Shown here: piece after piece, positions 49,608 to 58,508 of the stretch
Position numbering within the stretch: the stretch's first letter is position 1
How the letters are laid out: each line of letters opens with the position of its first letter
DNA from: Tsuneonella aeria
GTDB lineage: Bacteria; Pseudomonadota; Alphaproteobacteria; Sphingomonadales; Sphingomonadaceae
Direction: 5' to 3'
Length of the DNA stretch: 64,000 nucleotides
NCBI RefSeq assembly: GCF_009827495.1
Contig: NZ_WTZA01000001.1
Span: forward strand, 1,426,001-1,490,000
The notes under the pieces: model-generated
Told to the model about the DNA's origin: nothing
Database searches by the model: none
What the model saw: the letters and a program-made list of their open reading frames with translations, nothing else
Translations under genes and position numbers: made by a program

Positions 49608-49625
49608 ATGACAGACGCGTGACAG
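49608..49625 (-). promoter_or_regulatory. PHO box upstream of the TonB receptor-phytase operon
   Basis: On the minus strand it reads CTGTCAC-GCGT-CTGTCAT: two 7-bp CTGTCA[T/C] units with the 4-nt spacer (11-bp period) of the PhoB site. It lies 75 bp before the receptor start. This points to PhoB-PhoR control. Confidence 0.8.
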
Positions 49626-49650
49626 GCGCTTTCCGCCGGCTTCCACGCGG

Positions 49651-51168
49651 TCAGGCGCCCAGCGCGCCTTCCGGCGTTTCGCTGACCGCGACGACCGGTT
49701 TCAGGCCGATCCATTCGGCCAGCTGCTTCAGGTCGCCCTTGACTTGCTCCGACAACAGTTGCGCGCGCGACGGGTGAAGCCACAGGCGCAGCACGCGATC
49801 GCTGCGGATCAGCCGGCTGGTGATCAGCGACACCCGCGAGCCCGATCCCAGGCGCTTGCACAGGCGGAAGGCCATGCCCCAGGTGACCGCTTCGCGCAGC
49901 GCCCCGGCGTCAGCGAGCCGCGCCAACTCGGGCCGGTCGATCGGTTGCTTGCCACCAGCGGCGAGCAGCGTGGCGGCGATCCGCGCGCGGCCAGCCGCGT
50001 CAAGGCCGACCCAGCGCTTTTCCATCGCCCAGTCGTAAGCCTGCCGCGCCCGCAGGTTGGGCTCGATGTGACCCATCGCCAGCGCCAGCAGGATCGCGGC
50101 GAAGCGCAACCGCTCCGCGGCGGGGTCGTTGCCCGGCACCGCGTCGGCGGTCCACGCTGCAATGATCGCGGCCAGCGCCGGCGCGCCGCCGCGCGTCTCG
50201 GTGAAATGCGCCACCGCGGCGATCAGCGGGTCCTGCCGGCGTAGTTCGTGGTCGAGCCGCTGGAACAGCAACCCCTCGCGCAGGCCCCAAGAAGAAAATA
50301 CCAGGCTGTCGCGCTGCAATTCTCCCAGCATCAGCCGCAGCAAGGCCGCCGCATCCGGCAGCGCGCCGGCGCGGGTGGCTGATATGCCCGGCAGCGCGGC
50401 CAGCCGCTCAGGGTCCATCCGCTCGACCCGGCCGGCGAGCGCTTCGGCCTCGGCGCGCGTCAGAACGAAACCATGCGGATCGCTTAGCGGGTATTTGCCA
50501 TCGCGCATCGCCAGCACTGCCAGCGCGCGCCACGTACCGCCGACCATGTACATGGGTCCTGGATCGGCAGCCTCCCAGCCGACCCTACCGATCGCGGCGC
50601 TCACCTCCTTGTCGAACGATCGCGCTCCCCTGGCCCGCAAGGCGGGCAGCCGCAGCGTGCCGAACGGCAGGCTGACGCCATCGTGGCAGTCGCCATCGCC
50701 GATCGTCACCAGTTCCAAGCTGCCCCCGCCCAGGTCGGCCACGGTTCCGCGGGCACCGGGAAATGCGCCGATCACCCCGAAGGCGGAGGCGCGCGCTTCC
50801 TCGTCGCCCGCCAGGAGCCGGGGCGCCAAGCCGAGAGCGCGCACCTGAGCGAGGAACTCCTCGCCGTTGCTTGAATCGCGCACGGCGGCGGTCGCCACCG
50901 TCTGCACGTCAGCGATCGCGAAATCCTCGATGATGGTGGCATAGCGGGCGAGCGCGCGGAGCGCGCTGTCCATCGCCTTGTCGGCCATCTTGCCGGTGAG
51001 TGCCAGGTCCCGCCCTAGCTTGGCGCTGTCTCGTTCGTTGAACCACACCCGCGGAGCGCGCGTAGGGCCGGCGTAGATCACCAGCCGGACGGTGTTCGAC
51101 CCGATGTCGATGACCGCGCGATCAGGTCCCGCGCCTTGCTCGAAACTCGCCGGCCGCCCGCGCGTCAC
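49651..51168 (-). CDS. ppx: exopolyphosphatase (Ppx/GppA family)
   Basis: 505 residues of the ASKHA phosphatase fold: AVIDIGSNTVRLVIYAG at the start and TVADLGGGSLELVTIGDGD for the second phosphate loop. A C-terminal HD-type helical region (AVAHFTETRGGAPALAAIIA) follows. It releases phosphate from the ends of polyphosphate, and some family members also hydrolyse pppGpp. The start overlaps the ppk stop by 4 bp, so the two are coupled. Confidence 0.92.
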   Translation of the reverse strand: MTRGRPASFEQGAGPDRAVIDIGSNTVRLVIYAGPTRAPRVWFNERDSAKLGRDLALTGKMADKAMDSALRALARYATIIEDFAIADVQTVATAAVRDSSNGEEFLAQVRALGLAPRLLAGDEEARASAFGVIGAFPGARGTVADLGGGSLELVTIGDGDCHDGVSLPFGTLRLPALRARGARSFDKEVSAAIGRVGWEAADPGPMYMVGGTWRALAVLAMRDGKYPLSDPHGFVLTRAEAEALAGRVERMDPERLAALPGISATRAGALPDAAALLRLMLGELQRDSLVFSSWGLREGLLFQRLDHELRRQDPLIAAVAHFTETRGGAPALAAIIAAWTADAVPGNDPAAERLRFAAILLALAMGHIEPNLRARQAYDWAMEKRWVGLDAAGRARIAATLLAAGGKQPIDRPELARLADAGALREAVTWGMAFRLCKRLGSGSRVSLITSRLIRSDRVLRLWLHPSRAQLLSEQVKGDLKQLAEWIGLKPVVAVSETPEGALGA

Positions 51169-53315
51169 ACGGCGCCCCGGCGGAGCTTCAGCTTGGGCAC
51201 GCGGCTATCAGCCAGCGCGCCGCCCCGGCCGGACAGCGAAGGGTTGGTCATGAAGTACTCATGTAAGTTGAAGCCATCGCCGCTTGCTTCCACCCGCTCA
51301 TACGTGCCGTCGCTGCCGTCGAGCAGCCAGCTTTGCTCGGTATCGATCAGGTTGGCCAGCAACACTTGTTCCAGCACCTGGCTGTGCACGGTCGGGTTAA
51401 GGATCGGCACCAGCACCTCTACGCGGCGTTTGAGGTTCCGGCTCATCGCATCGGCGCTTGAAATGAACACTTGAGCATGCTCGCTGGGCAGCGTGTGGCC
51501 ATTGCCGAACGCCCAGATTCGGCTGTGCTCCAAAAAGCGGCCGATGATCGATTTCACCGCAATGTTATCCGACAGGCCGTCCACCGACGGGCGCAGGCAG
51601 CAGATGCCGCGCACGACCAGCACCACCTTCACGCCAGCCTGCCCGGCGGCGTACAGTCGGTCGATGATCCCTCTTTCGGTCAGCGCATTGAGCTTTGCCC
51701 AGATCGCCGCCGGGCGCCCGGCGGCCGCATGCTCCGCCTCGCGATCGATCAGGCCGTAGAGCCGATCGCGCAAGGTCAGCGGGGAGATCGCCAGCAGCTC
51801 GGTTTCCTGCGGCTCGACATACCCGGTGACGAAGTTGAACACTTTGGCGGCGTCGCGACCGAGTGAAGGATCGGCAGTGAAGAAGCTGAGGTCGGTGTAC
51901 ACCCGCGCGGTCTGCGGATGGTAGTTGCCGGTACCGAAATGGCAGTATGTTCGGTACGCATTGTCTTCCCGCCGGACAACCATCGAGATCTTGGCGTGGG
52001 TCTTCCATTCGACGAAGCCGTAGATAACCTGAACGCCCGCTCGCTCCAGTTCGCTCGCCCACTTGAGGTTCTGCTCCTCGTCGAAGCGCGCCTTCAGCTC
52101 GACCACGGCGGTGACCGACTTTCCGGCTTCCGCGGCCGAGATCAGCGCGGCGACCACCGGCGACTGGTTCCCAGCGCGGTACAACGTCTGCTTGATCGAT
52201 ACGACGTGCGGATCGGCGGCCGCCTGCAAGAGGAAATCGACCACCACTTCGAAGCTTTCGTAGGGATGGTGGATGACGATGTCCTTTTCTCGGATTGCCG
52301 CGAAGCAATCACCGTCGTGCTCCAGGATCCGCTCGGGATATCGCGGCGCATAGGGCGCGAACTTGAGGTCGGGGCGGTCTTCGGCGACCACCTCGAGTAG
52401 CCCGTTGATGCCGATCAATCCGGCATTGCGGTTGATCGTTGGCTGGTCGACTGCGAGTTGGTCGATCAGCAGCTGCTCGGCGACAGGGTCGAAGCCCTGG
52501 TCGATTTCCAGCAGGACAACCCGCCCGCGACGTCGGCGCTGGATCGCGGAGCGGAAATATCGAACCAGGTCTTCGGCCTCTTCCTCAAGCTCGATATCGC
52601 TATCGCGCAACACGCGAAATGTGCCGTGTCCGTCTATCCGAAATCCTGGAAACAGCAGCGATGCATAGCGCGAGATCACCTGCTCGACCGCGATGTAGCT
52701 CGGACGCTCTCCTGGCACGCGCACGAGCCGCGGGATGGCGTTCGGGATCAACACCATCTCCACCAAGGTGCTGCCGTCGTCGATCCTGGTCAGCGTGAAC
52801 AGGGTGCCGATGCCCTGGTTGGCGACGAACGGGAACGGGTGCGCCGGGTCGATCGCCTGCGGGGTGATAACCGGCACGAGATGATCGAGGAAGTACTGCC
52901 GCAGCCAGTCCTCGGCGGCCGGGTCGATGGCGTCCGCCATCGCCAGGTGGATGCCGCAGTCCGCCAGCAGCGGAACTAGATCCTGCAGGATCGCCTGCTG
53001 GCTCTGTTCCAGTTCGCGCACTTTGGCGTGTATCGCGGTCAGCTGCTGGCTGGGGGTCAAGCCGTCGATCGACAGCTTGGGCACTTGGCCGCGGACTTGC
53101 GCCGCCAAGCCCGCCACCCGGATCATCATGAACTCATCGAGATTGCTGCCGGAAATCGACAGGAAGCGGAGTCGCTCGAGCGGCGGATAGGCCGCGTTGC
53201 TGGCTTCCGCCAAAACACGTTCGTTGAATGACAGCCAGCTGATTTCGCGGTTGAAGTATCGCGTCCGCGCCTCACCGATGGAGGTGGGCTGGCTACCCGT
53301 GCTGTTCAAATTCAT
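51165..53315 (-). CDS. ppk1: polyphosphate kinase 1
   Basis: PPK1 reversibly makes polyphosphate from ATP. The 716-residue protein has the N-terminal domain (RYFNREISWLSFNERVLAEA), the head domain, and the two C-terminal phospholipase D-like domains. These carry the phosphorylated histidine in EWKTHAKISMVVRREDNAYR and the next histidine in YCHFGTGNYHPQTARVYTDL. A frame up to 53405 exists, but I start at MNLNSTGSQPTS because the extra 30 residues are not conserved and a PHO-like site lies there. It is followed by ppx. Confidence 0.95.
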   Translation of the reverse strand: MNLNSTGSQPTSIGEARTRYFNREISWLSFNERVLAEASNAAYPPLERLRFLSISGSNLDEFMMIRVAGLAAQVRGQVPKLSIDGLTPSQQLTAIHAKVRELEQSQQAILQDLVPLLADCGIHLAMADAIDPAAEDWLRQYFLDHLVPVITPQAIDPAHPFPFVANQGIGTLFTLTRIDDGSTLVEMVLIPNAIPRLVRVPGERPSYIAVEQVISRYASLLFPGFRIDGHGTFRVLRDSDIELEEEAEDLVRYFRSAIQRRRRGRVVLLEIDQGFDPVAEQLLIDQLAVDQPTINRNAGLIGINGLLEVVAEDRPDLKFAPYAPRYPERILEHDGDCFAAIREKDIVIHHPYESFEVVVDFLLQAAADPHVVSIKQTLYRAGNQSPVVAALISAAEAGKSVTAVVELKARFDEEQNLKWASELERAGVQVIYGFVEWKTHAKISMVVRREDNAYRTYCHFGTGNYHPQTARVYTDLSFFTADPSLGRDAAKVFNFVTGYVEPQETELLAISPLTLRDRLYGLIDREAEHAAAGRPAAIWAKLNALTERGIIDRLYAAGQAGVKVVLVVRGICCLRPSVDGLSDNIAVKSIIGRFLEHSRIWAFGNGHTLPSEHAQVFISSADAMSRNLKRRVEVLVPILNPTVHSQVLEQVLLANLIDTEQSWLLDGSDGTYERVEASGDGFNLHEYFMTNPSLSGRGGALADSRVPKLKLRRGAV

Positions 53316-53365
53316 GACGCCCCAATGGCCCGGCCGGCTTACCGGAAGACGCGTGCGGGAATCAG

Positions 53366-53383
53366 ATGTCAGTTTCGCGACAA
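53366..53383 (-). promoter_or_regulatory. degenerate PHO box upstream of ppk
   Basis: The minus strand reads TTGTCGC-GAAA-CTGACAT, matching the two CTGTCA[T/C] units at 5 and 6 of 7 positions with the correct 4-nt spacer, 51 bp before the ppk start. It would be weak alone; the strong PHO box on the neighbouring operon makes it more credible. Confidence 0.4.
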
Positions 53384-53401
53384 CGAGGTGGAAATCGCCG
53401 C

Positions 53402-53662
53402 TCAATGCGTCCCGGCGGGAGGCGCCGGCGGGTCCATCATCTTGGTCGCCTTGCGCCCGATCTGCCCCAGCGACCCTTTCCCCTCCAGCGTCTTTTCACC
53501 GAGATAAGCCGCCAGCGATGTGGCAGCGGACAACGCGAGGGTTCGCGCCTCGGGGTGCTCGAGCAAGCCGATTAACTTTCGCAAGTCCTTGCGTGTCCCC
53601 TTGGACAACTTGAACCCGAAAATCCGCTTGGGAATTGTCACCTTCTTGTCGGGCTTTGCCAT
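53402..53662 (-). CDS. small basic hypothetical protein
   Basis: 86 residues from MAKPDKKVTIPKRIFGF. It is lysine-rich with a helical centre (SKGTRKDLRKLIGLLEHPEA and LALSAATSLAAYLGEKTLEG) and a proline-rich tail. No family is recognised. It lies directly downstream of the restriction-gene remnant and shares its frame for a stretch, so the remnant's end was probably replaced by this gene. It reads toward ppk, 86 bp away. Confidence 0.6.
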   Translation of the reverse strand: MAKPDKKVTIPKRIFGFKLSKGTRKDLRKLIGLLEHPEARTLALSAATSLAAYLGEKTLEGKGSLGQIGRKATKMMDPPAPPAGTH

Positions 53663-54187
53663 GCTTGCACAAGGCGCCGCCAGCGTCGGCTTCGATGCCG
53701 CGTTCGCGCATAGCCCAATGGACGATGGCCTTGCTCGGATAGCGCGTTCCGTCGTGGACCAGCCAGTATCGGTTAGGCAGACGCGAACCTCGAGCGTACT
53801 CACGAAGTCTTGCGGCGAGCTGGCGGCATCGCAGGCTGCGATCGCTGCGAGAATGGCTTGGCGGTCGAGGCCGGACAAGCGGCCGCTCGGGCTGGCCTCG
53901 GCTTCGCAGAAGCGACGGTAGGTGGTCAGGGCCGATCGATAGGATGCCAGATTGTTGTAGAGATGCCCATCGATGGCGAGCGCTGTAAGGTTTGGCCGCC
54001 CCGCCGCTTCATCGGCGGTTGAATAAGCGAAGGTTTCGAGCAGCGACGCCATCCGGTTTTGCCGAAAGTGTTCGTCGAGGTCACCGTGGGCCTGATCGAC
54101 TCGTCTGGCGTCCGACATCTTGGTGCCGATGCTACTCGGCGCGAGCTCCTGTGTCTCAAGCCACGTCCTGTATTCCTGATCTCTCAC
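53663..54187 (-). pseudogene. frameshifted, truncated ScoMcrA-like restriction endonuclease remnant
   Basis: The frame begins MRDQEYRTWLETQELAPSSI and runs through YRSALTTYRRFCEAEASPSG, then loses sense near 53810. In another frame the protein continues as RLPNRYWLVHDGTRYPSKAI followed by VHWAM, which resembles the head domain that precedes HNH/SRA modules of ScoMcrA-type methylation-dependent endonucleases. After about 60 residues it is cut off by the MAKPDKK gene. So one frameshift and a missing catalytic C-terminus are visible. The family assignment is by motif memory. Confidence 0.55.
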
Positions 54188-54473
54188 CCGCGCTGCTCCA
54201 GTATCCTCTGAGGCTTGCCATCGAACGTCATCGCGACAGATTCGGACGCAGGCAAAAGTTCAGTTCGTTGGTCAACGAGCTTGGCAGATCGGAGCTACAA
54301 CTCATAGAGGCGGTCTTGGTCGGCGGGCGGGGAAAGGTCGCGGAACTAGGTTTCCGCCAGTCACGCTCCCACCGCCCAATATTCGATCAAAATAAACCTG
54401 GGGTATATTATGGGGTAAAATACAGGGTCGATTCAAGGTTCAACTCTTAAGTTCAATTGGTTAGCGCCTGAGG
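54188..54473. other. gene-free interval between remnant and distal att copy
   Basis: No convincing gene on either strand. The last ~90 bp are AT-rich (54385-54455), unlike the flanking DNA, with TATATTATGGGGTAAAATAC. This would fit the promoter or recombination end of a lost element. Confidence 0.4.
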
Positions 54474-54495
54474 TCGAATCCCTCCGTCTCCGCCA
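54474..54495 (+). other. distal copy of the tRNA-Ser 3' end (attR of an older insertion)
   Basis: 22 bp identical to 30602-30623 of tRNA-Ser(GCT), from the T-loop through CCA, with no tRNA body in front. It is the usual scar of integration into this tRNA. Confidence 0.75.
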
Positions 54496-54720
54496 GGACT
54501 GCTTTCGCAAGCATCCATATAGCGGCCAGCGACACCGTTACAGCCAATTCCGAGGTGTGGACGGCAAAGCCGAGACAGCCGCCGCGTTTGCCAACGGATC
54601 TGCGCTGAGCTCGATTGCGCGCGCCGTTGGCGACCGACCGATGCCCCGGCGCTTGCTTCTGGCCAGCTCTCAGGAGTCCTGTACGGAGTATTCGAAATCC
54701 GCAGTCCGCCAGCCTGACAA

Positions 54721-54797
54721 TGGCGCGCCCGGCAGGACTCGAACCTGCTGCCTCAAGATTAGAAGTCTCGCGCTCTATCCAGATGAGCTACGGGCGC
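54721..54797 (-). tRNA. tRNA-Arg (TCT)
   Basis: 77 nt including encoded CCA. The acceptor pairs GCGCCCG with CGGGCGC, the T-arm is GCAGG-TTCGAGT-CCTGC, and the anticodon TCT lies at 54761-54763. It reads toward the island, with 225 bp of gene-free sequence between it and the distal att copy. Confidence 0.95.
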
Positions 54798-54856
54798 GCG
54801 CCGGGGCTGCGCATAGCGTGCTTTTCCCATCCGACAAATCGGGATAACCGGCACCG

Positions 54857-55597
54857 ATGGCTGAAACGGTAACACGCATCGAAGGCGATGCCGCCGCGCC
54901 CCGGCAGTTCCGCTATTACGATCTTGTCATGGCGGCATTCGTCGCCATCCTGCTGCTATCGAACGTGATCGGCGCCGCCAAGCCAAGTTATGTCACCCTG
55001 CCCGGCGGCATGGAATGGTCGTTCGGCGCCGGGGTATTGTTCTTCCCCATCAGCTACATCATCGGCGATGTTCTGACCGAAGTGTATGGATATGCCCGCG
55101 CGCGCCGGGTGATCTGGACCGGGTTTGCCGCGCTCGCATTCATGGCCTTCATGGCCTGGGTTGTGGTCGCGCTGCCCCCGGCAGACGGGTGGCCCGGCCA
55201 GCCGGCTTACGAGTTCGTGTTCGGCAATTCATGGCGCATCGTCGCCGCGTCCATGGTGGCGTTCTGGGCGGGGGAGTTCGCCAACAGCTTCGTACTCGCC
55301 CGCATGAAGGTCCGCACCGGGGGCAAGCACTTGTGGGCGCGCACGATCGGATCGACCGTGGTCGGCCAGGGCCTCGACAGCCTGATATTCTATCCTCTGG
55401 CGTTCTACGGCATCGCCGGCTGGCCGCCCGAACAGCTGATGCAGGTCGTGCTGTCGCAATGGGCGATCAAGACCGCTTGGGAAGCGGCACTGACGCCGCT
55501 CACTTATCTGGTGATCGGCGCGCTCAAGCGGCGCGAAGGGGTGGAGGTGTTCGATACCGGCACCGATTTTTCGCCCTTCGGCCGGCGGGGCGCCTGA
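54857..55597 (+). CDS. VUT family queuosine precursor transporter
   Basis: 246 residues with six or seven hydrophobic helices. The VUT/YhhQ signature is plain: AILLLSNVIGAAKPSYVTLP, FPISYIIGDVLTEVYGYARA, the GTGGKHLW-like RTGGKHLWARTIGSTVVGQG, and a final QWAIKTAWEAALTPLTYLVI. These proteins import the queuosine precursors preQ0/preQ1 across the inner membrane. No queuosine synthesis gene is nearby. A GC-rich 8-bp stem (55607-55632) follows the stop, before the convergent receptor gene. Confidence 0.9.
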   Translation: MAETVTRIEGDAAAPRQFRYYDLVMAAFVAILLLSNVIGAAKPSYVTLPGGMEWSFGAGVLFFPISYIIGDVLTEVYGYARARRVIWTGFAALAFMAFMAWVVVALPPADGWPGQPAYEFVFGNSWRIVAASMVAFWAGEFANSFVLARMKVRTGGKHLWARTIGSTVVGQGLDSLIFYPLAFYGIAGWPPEQLMQVVLSQWAIKTAWEAALTPLTYLVIGALKRREGVEVFDTGTDFSPFGRRGA

Positions 55598-55658
55598 CGC
55601 AAACGAAGGGCCGGACGTCGCCGCCCGGCCCTCCCGCTTCACGCCCGTCCGCAGCTTT

Positions 55659-58271
55659 TCAGAATTTCGTGCGCACGGTCACGCCGTAGGTGCGCGGTTC
55701 TTCCAGGAAAGCGATCCGCGAACGCTGGCCCGCACCGCCGCGCAGCGGGGTGTTCGCGGTGATGCCGCGGGTAATCTCGTTCGACAGGTTCACGCCCCAC
55801 ACCTCGAACGAGAACCGTTCATCCGAGGTGCTGATGCCCAGCCGCGCGTTCACCTTGAAATAATCCTCCTGGTAATCGAACGGCAGCAGCGCAAAGGGCG
55901 GCGCGGATTCGCTGGGCGTGGTGCTCGTCCGCCGCTTGCCGGAATAGGCCGCGTTGACGTTCGCCAGCAGCCCCCAGCCCGATGCGTTCGAGGGCCCGTG
56001 ATACGTGATCCCGGCCACGCCGCTCCACTTCGGCGCGTTGGTCAGTGGCTGCCCGCACAGGGTTCGCACGGTTGCCAGCGCGCCGCCGGTGATCCCTTCA
56101 TCGCAATCGCCCGGATAACGTGCGTCGACATAAGTAACCGATGCGTTGATGGTCATGTGCGGGTCGAACCGGGCGGCTAACTCCAGTTCCGCCCCGGTCG
56201 ACTTGGCCGAAGCGACGTTGAACGTCTGGAACTGCACGCCGGTGAATTCCAGCACCTGGAAATCGGTCATGTCCATGTGGAACACGGCCAGGTTGGCGGT
56301 CGCTCGGTTGTTGAGCAGCGACGTCTTGATGCCGATTTCATAGGCATCAACCTTTTCGGAATCGAACCGCGGGTCGAGCCCGCCCGCCGCAGCCGCGGGA
56401 TCGAGGTTGAACCCGCCTGACTTGAAGCCGTGCGCGAAGCTGGCGTAGGCGAGGAAGCCCGCGTTGTTGTTGTAGGCGAGCTGCGCCGTGTAGGTCAGCT
56501 CGTTGTCCTTGAACCGAAGGTCGAATTCGCGCGGCAGCGGCAGGAATGTCGACGCCGGAAGGTTGGCCTGGGTCGCGAAGGGGAAACAGCTCAACCCCAG
56601 CGCGCCTCCGGCAAGCGCCTGCGCCGTTGCCGCGGGCAGCCCCACGATCCCGGTGAGGTTCGTGATGATATTGCTGAACCCGCCCGCGATCGTTGCGCAC
56701 GCCGGCGAACTGGCGGAAAGCTGGTCGAAGGCGCCATCCTTCGTCTCGTCGACATAGCGCGCGCCCAGCGTCACGCTGATGTTTTCCGTCACATCGAACA
56801 CGTTGTGCGTGAACACCGAAAAGCTCTTGGCATCCTGCGTGAAGCGATTGACCGCAAAGCTGCCCGATGAATTCACGCCAACCACGTTCGGCAGCGCGAA
56901 GTTGGGCACCGGCCCCACGCCGGGAATCACGGTGACGCCGGTCGCCTGGGCCAGACGGGTCAGGGCGAACAGGGGATTGGGGCCGAACGGCCTGAACCCG
57001 TTGCCGAGCGCGTTGAACAGCTGGGTCGAGGCATAGGCCTGGTAATCCGGCCCCAGCGTCATCGACTGGATCTCGTCGATCTTCTCGTCGGAGTAATAGG
57101 CCCCGATCAGCCAGTCGAACCGGTCGTTGAATGCCGCGCCCTGCAGGCGCAGTTCGTGCGTCATCACCTTGTTGGTGCCGCCACTGTAAGGCGCATCGGG
57201 CGAAAAGCTGCTCGGCCCCACCTGGTACACGTCGAGACCCACGAAGTCGTCCTGCCCGGACTGCGCTTTGAACCGGCGGTAGGAACCGATGTAGGTGAGG
57301 TCCGCCGCGCCCAGTCCCAATTTCACCTCGCCCGAAACGCCCCATTGCTTCGTCGCGTTGTAGAACCCGTCGTCGCTGGAGATGCGGTCCTGCACCGAGC
57401 CGGGACCGAAATCGATGACGCCGCCATTCGGGGGCAGGCCGTAGGCGGCAAAGGCTCCGGCGTTGCGCAGCTCGGTTTCGCGAATGATCACCGCCGAACA
57501 GCAGTTTTCGTCCGATTCCGCGTAGTCGCCAATCAGCCGCACGCTGAGATCGGCGGTGGGTTCCCACAATGCCTGGCCGCGCAGAATGAACCGGTCGCGG
57601 TTGCCGCTTTCCGCCCCGCTGATCGAGCTGTTGATGATGCCGTCGCGCTTGCGATAGGCGCCCGACAGGCGAAGTCCGAGCTGCCCCTCGATAACCGGCG
57701 CACTGACACCCGCCTGCGCGCCGATGTAGTCGAGGTTGCCGTAACTGGCGTTGGCGAAGCCTTCGAATTCGTTGAGGTTGGGCCGCCGGGTCGTGATGTT
57801 GAGCGCGCCCGCCGATGTGTTGCGGCCGAACAGCGTGCCTTGCGGGCCGCGCAGGATCTCCAGCCGCTCCAGATCGAGCAGATCGCCCAGCGCGATGCCG
57901 GGGCGCGACTGATACACGCCGTCGATGAACACGCCGACCGAGCTTTCGAGGCCGGTGTTATTGCCCGTGGTGCCGACGCCGCGGATGCGGATGGAGGTTC
58001 CTTGCGTTTCAGTCTGGGAGGACTGGATGTTGAAACTGGGGGAGATCGATGACAGCGTCCTGATATCCATCACCCCCTGCCGCTCGAGTTCGGCGGGCTG
58101 GACAGCGGTGACCGCGATCGGAATATCCTGGACGTCTGCGGCACGCAGCGTGGCGGTGACGATGATCACGTCCCGTTCGTTGGCCTGGCCGGCAGTCGTG
58201 TCTTGAGCGTGAGCACAAGCTGGCACGATTGCGCACGCGCTCGCGAACAGGGCAGCCTTCCCCCTCATCAA
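55659..58271 (-). CDS. TonB-dependent receptor, substrate unknown
   Basis: 870 residues with a signal peptide (LFASACAIVPACAHAQ). The TonB box region is VIIVTATLRAADVQDIP. The plug (about 45-165) has SIRIRGVGTTGNNTGLESSV, VYQSRPGIALGDLLDLERLE and the ILRGPQGTLFGRNTSAGALN hallmark. The barrel ends in an aromatic (TYGVTVRTKF). This subgroup is abundant in sphingomonads and often takes plant or aromatic compounds; no substrate gene sits beside it. It diverges from the cobalamin operon. Confidence 0.9.
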   Translation of the reverse strand: MMRGKAALFASACAIVPACAHAQDTTAGQANERDVIIVTATLRAADVQDIPIAVTAVQPAELERQGVMDIRTLSSISPSFNIQSSQTETQGTSIRIRGVGTTGNNTGLESSVGVFIDGVYQSRPGIALGDLLDLERLEILRGPQGTLFGRNTSAGALNITTRRPNLNEFEGFANASYGNLDYIGAQAGVSAPVIEGQLGLRLSGAYRKRDGIINSSISGAESGNRDRFILRGQALWEPTADLSVRLIGDYAESDENCCSAVIIRETELRNAGAFAAYGLPPNGGVIDFGPGSVQDRISSDDGFYNATKQWGVSGEVKLGLGAADLTYIGSYRRFKAQSGQDDFVGLDVYQVGPSSFSPDAPYSGGTNKVMTHELRLQGAAFNDRFDWLIGAYYSDEKIDEIQSMTLGPDYQAYASTQLFNALGNGFRPFGPNPLFALTRLAQATGVTVIPGVGPVPNFALPNVVGVNSSGSFAVNRFTQDAKSFSVFTHNVFDVTENISVTLGARYVDETKDGAFDQLSASSPACATIAGGFSNIITNLTGIVGLPAATAQALAGGALGLSCFPFATQANLPASTFLPLPREFDLRFKDNELTYTAQLAYNNNAGFLAYASFAHGFKSGGFNLDPAAAAGGLDPRFDSEKVDAYEIGIKTSLLNNRATANLAVFHMDMTDFQVLEFTGVQFQTFNVASAKSTGAELELAARFDPHMTINASVTYVDARYPGDCDEGITGGALATVRTLCGQPLTNAPKWSGVAGITYHGPSNASGWGLLANVNAAYSGKRRTSTTPSESAPPFALLPFDYQEDYFKVNARLGISTSDERFSFEVWGVNLSNEITRGITANTPLRGGAGQRSRIAFLEEPRTYGVTVRTKF

Positions 58272-58508
58272 TCCTCTCCTCGATGAGCCGTCTAGAGCGC
58301 GGCTTCAATCCCGCTGAAGCTAATCCTATTTCTCGTCCGCTGGCAATAACGCCATACTTGCAGCGCGGATCGCCGATTTACGCAACAAAAATGCGCGAAG
58401 GAGATTTGTCCGCGGACTGCAACCGGCGCGCTCGCGCGGCCGCGGGGAATGCTCACTCCTCCCATCCCCATTGACATGGCAAATGGCCGCGGACATTGGG
58501 CGGGCAGA
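58272..58508. other. intergenic region between divergent receptor and riboswitch
   Basis: 237 bp without a gene. It should contain the promoters of the 870-residue receptor and of the cobalamin riboswitch transcript. No clear -35/-10 pair or operator stands out by eye. Confidence 0.5.

Larger units (their letters stand above)
45178..54495. mobile_element. possible second, older island in tandem (phosphate genes)
   Basis: The segment is bounded on the left by attR of the first element and on the right by a 22-bp exact copy of the tRNA-Ser 3' end. It has no integrase. GTTCCCA-type 12-bp tandem sites (45233-45251 and, inverted, 45676-45694) lie just inside its left end, as in the intact element, and a truncated restriction gene lies near its right end. 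It carries phytase, TonB receptor, ppx and ppk genes. The alternative is that these are resident genes and the distal copy is a leftover of a deleted element. Confidence 0.45.

Noticed and set aside
54451..54495. A second serine tRNA gene at the distal att copy
   Set aside because: Only the T-loop to CCA part is preserved; a D-arm-like stretch before it has no acceptor or anticodon partner.
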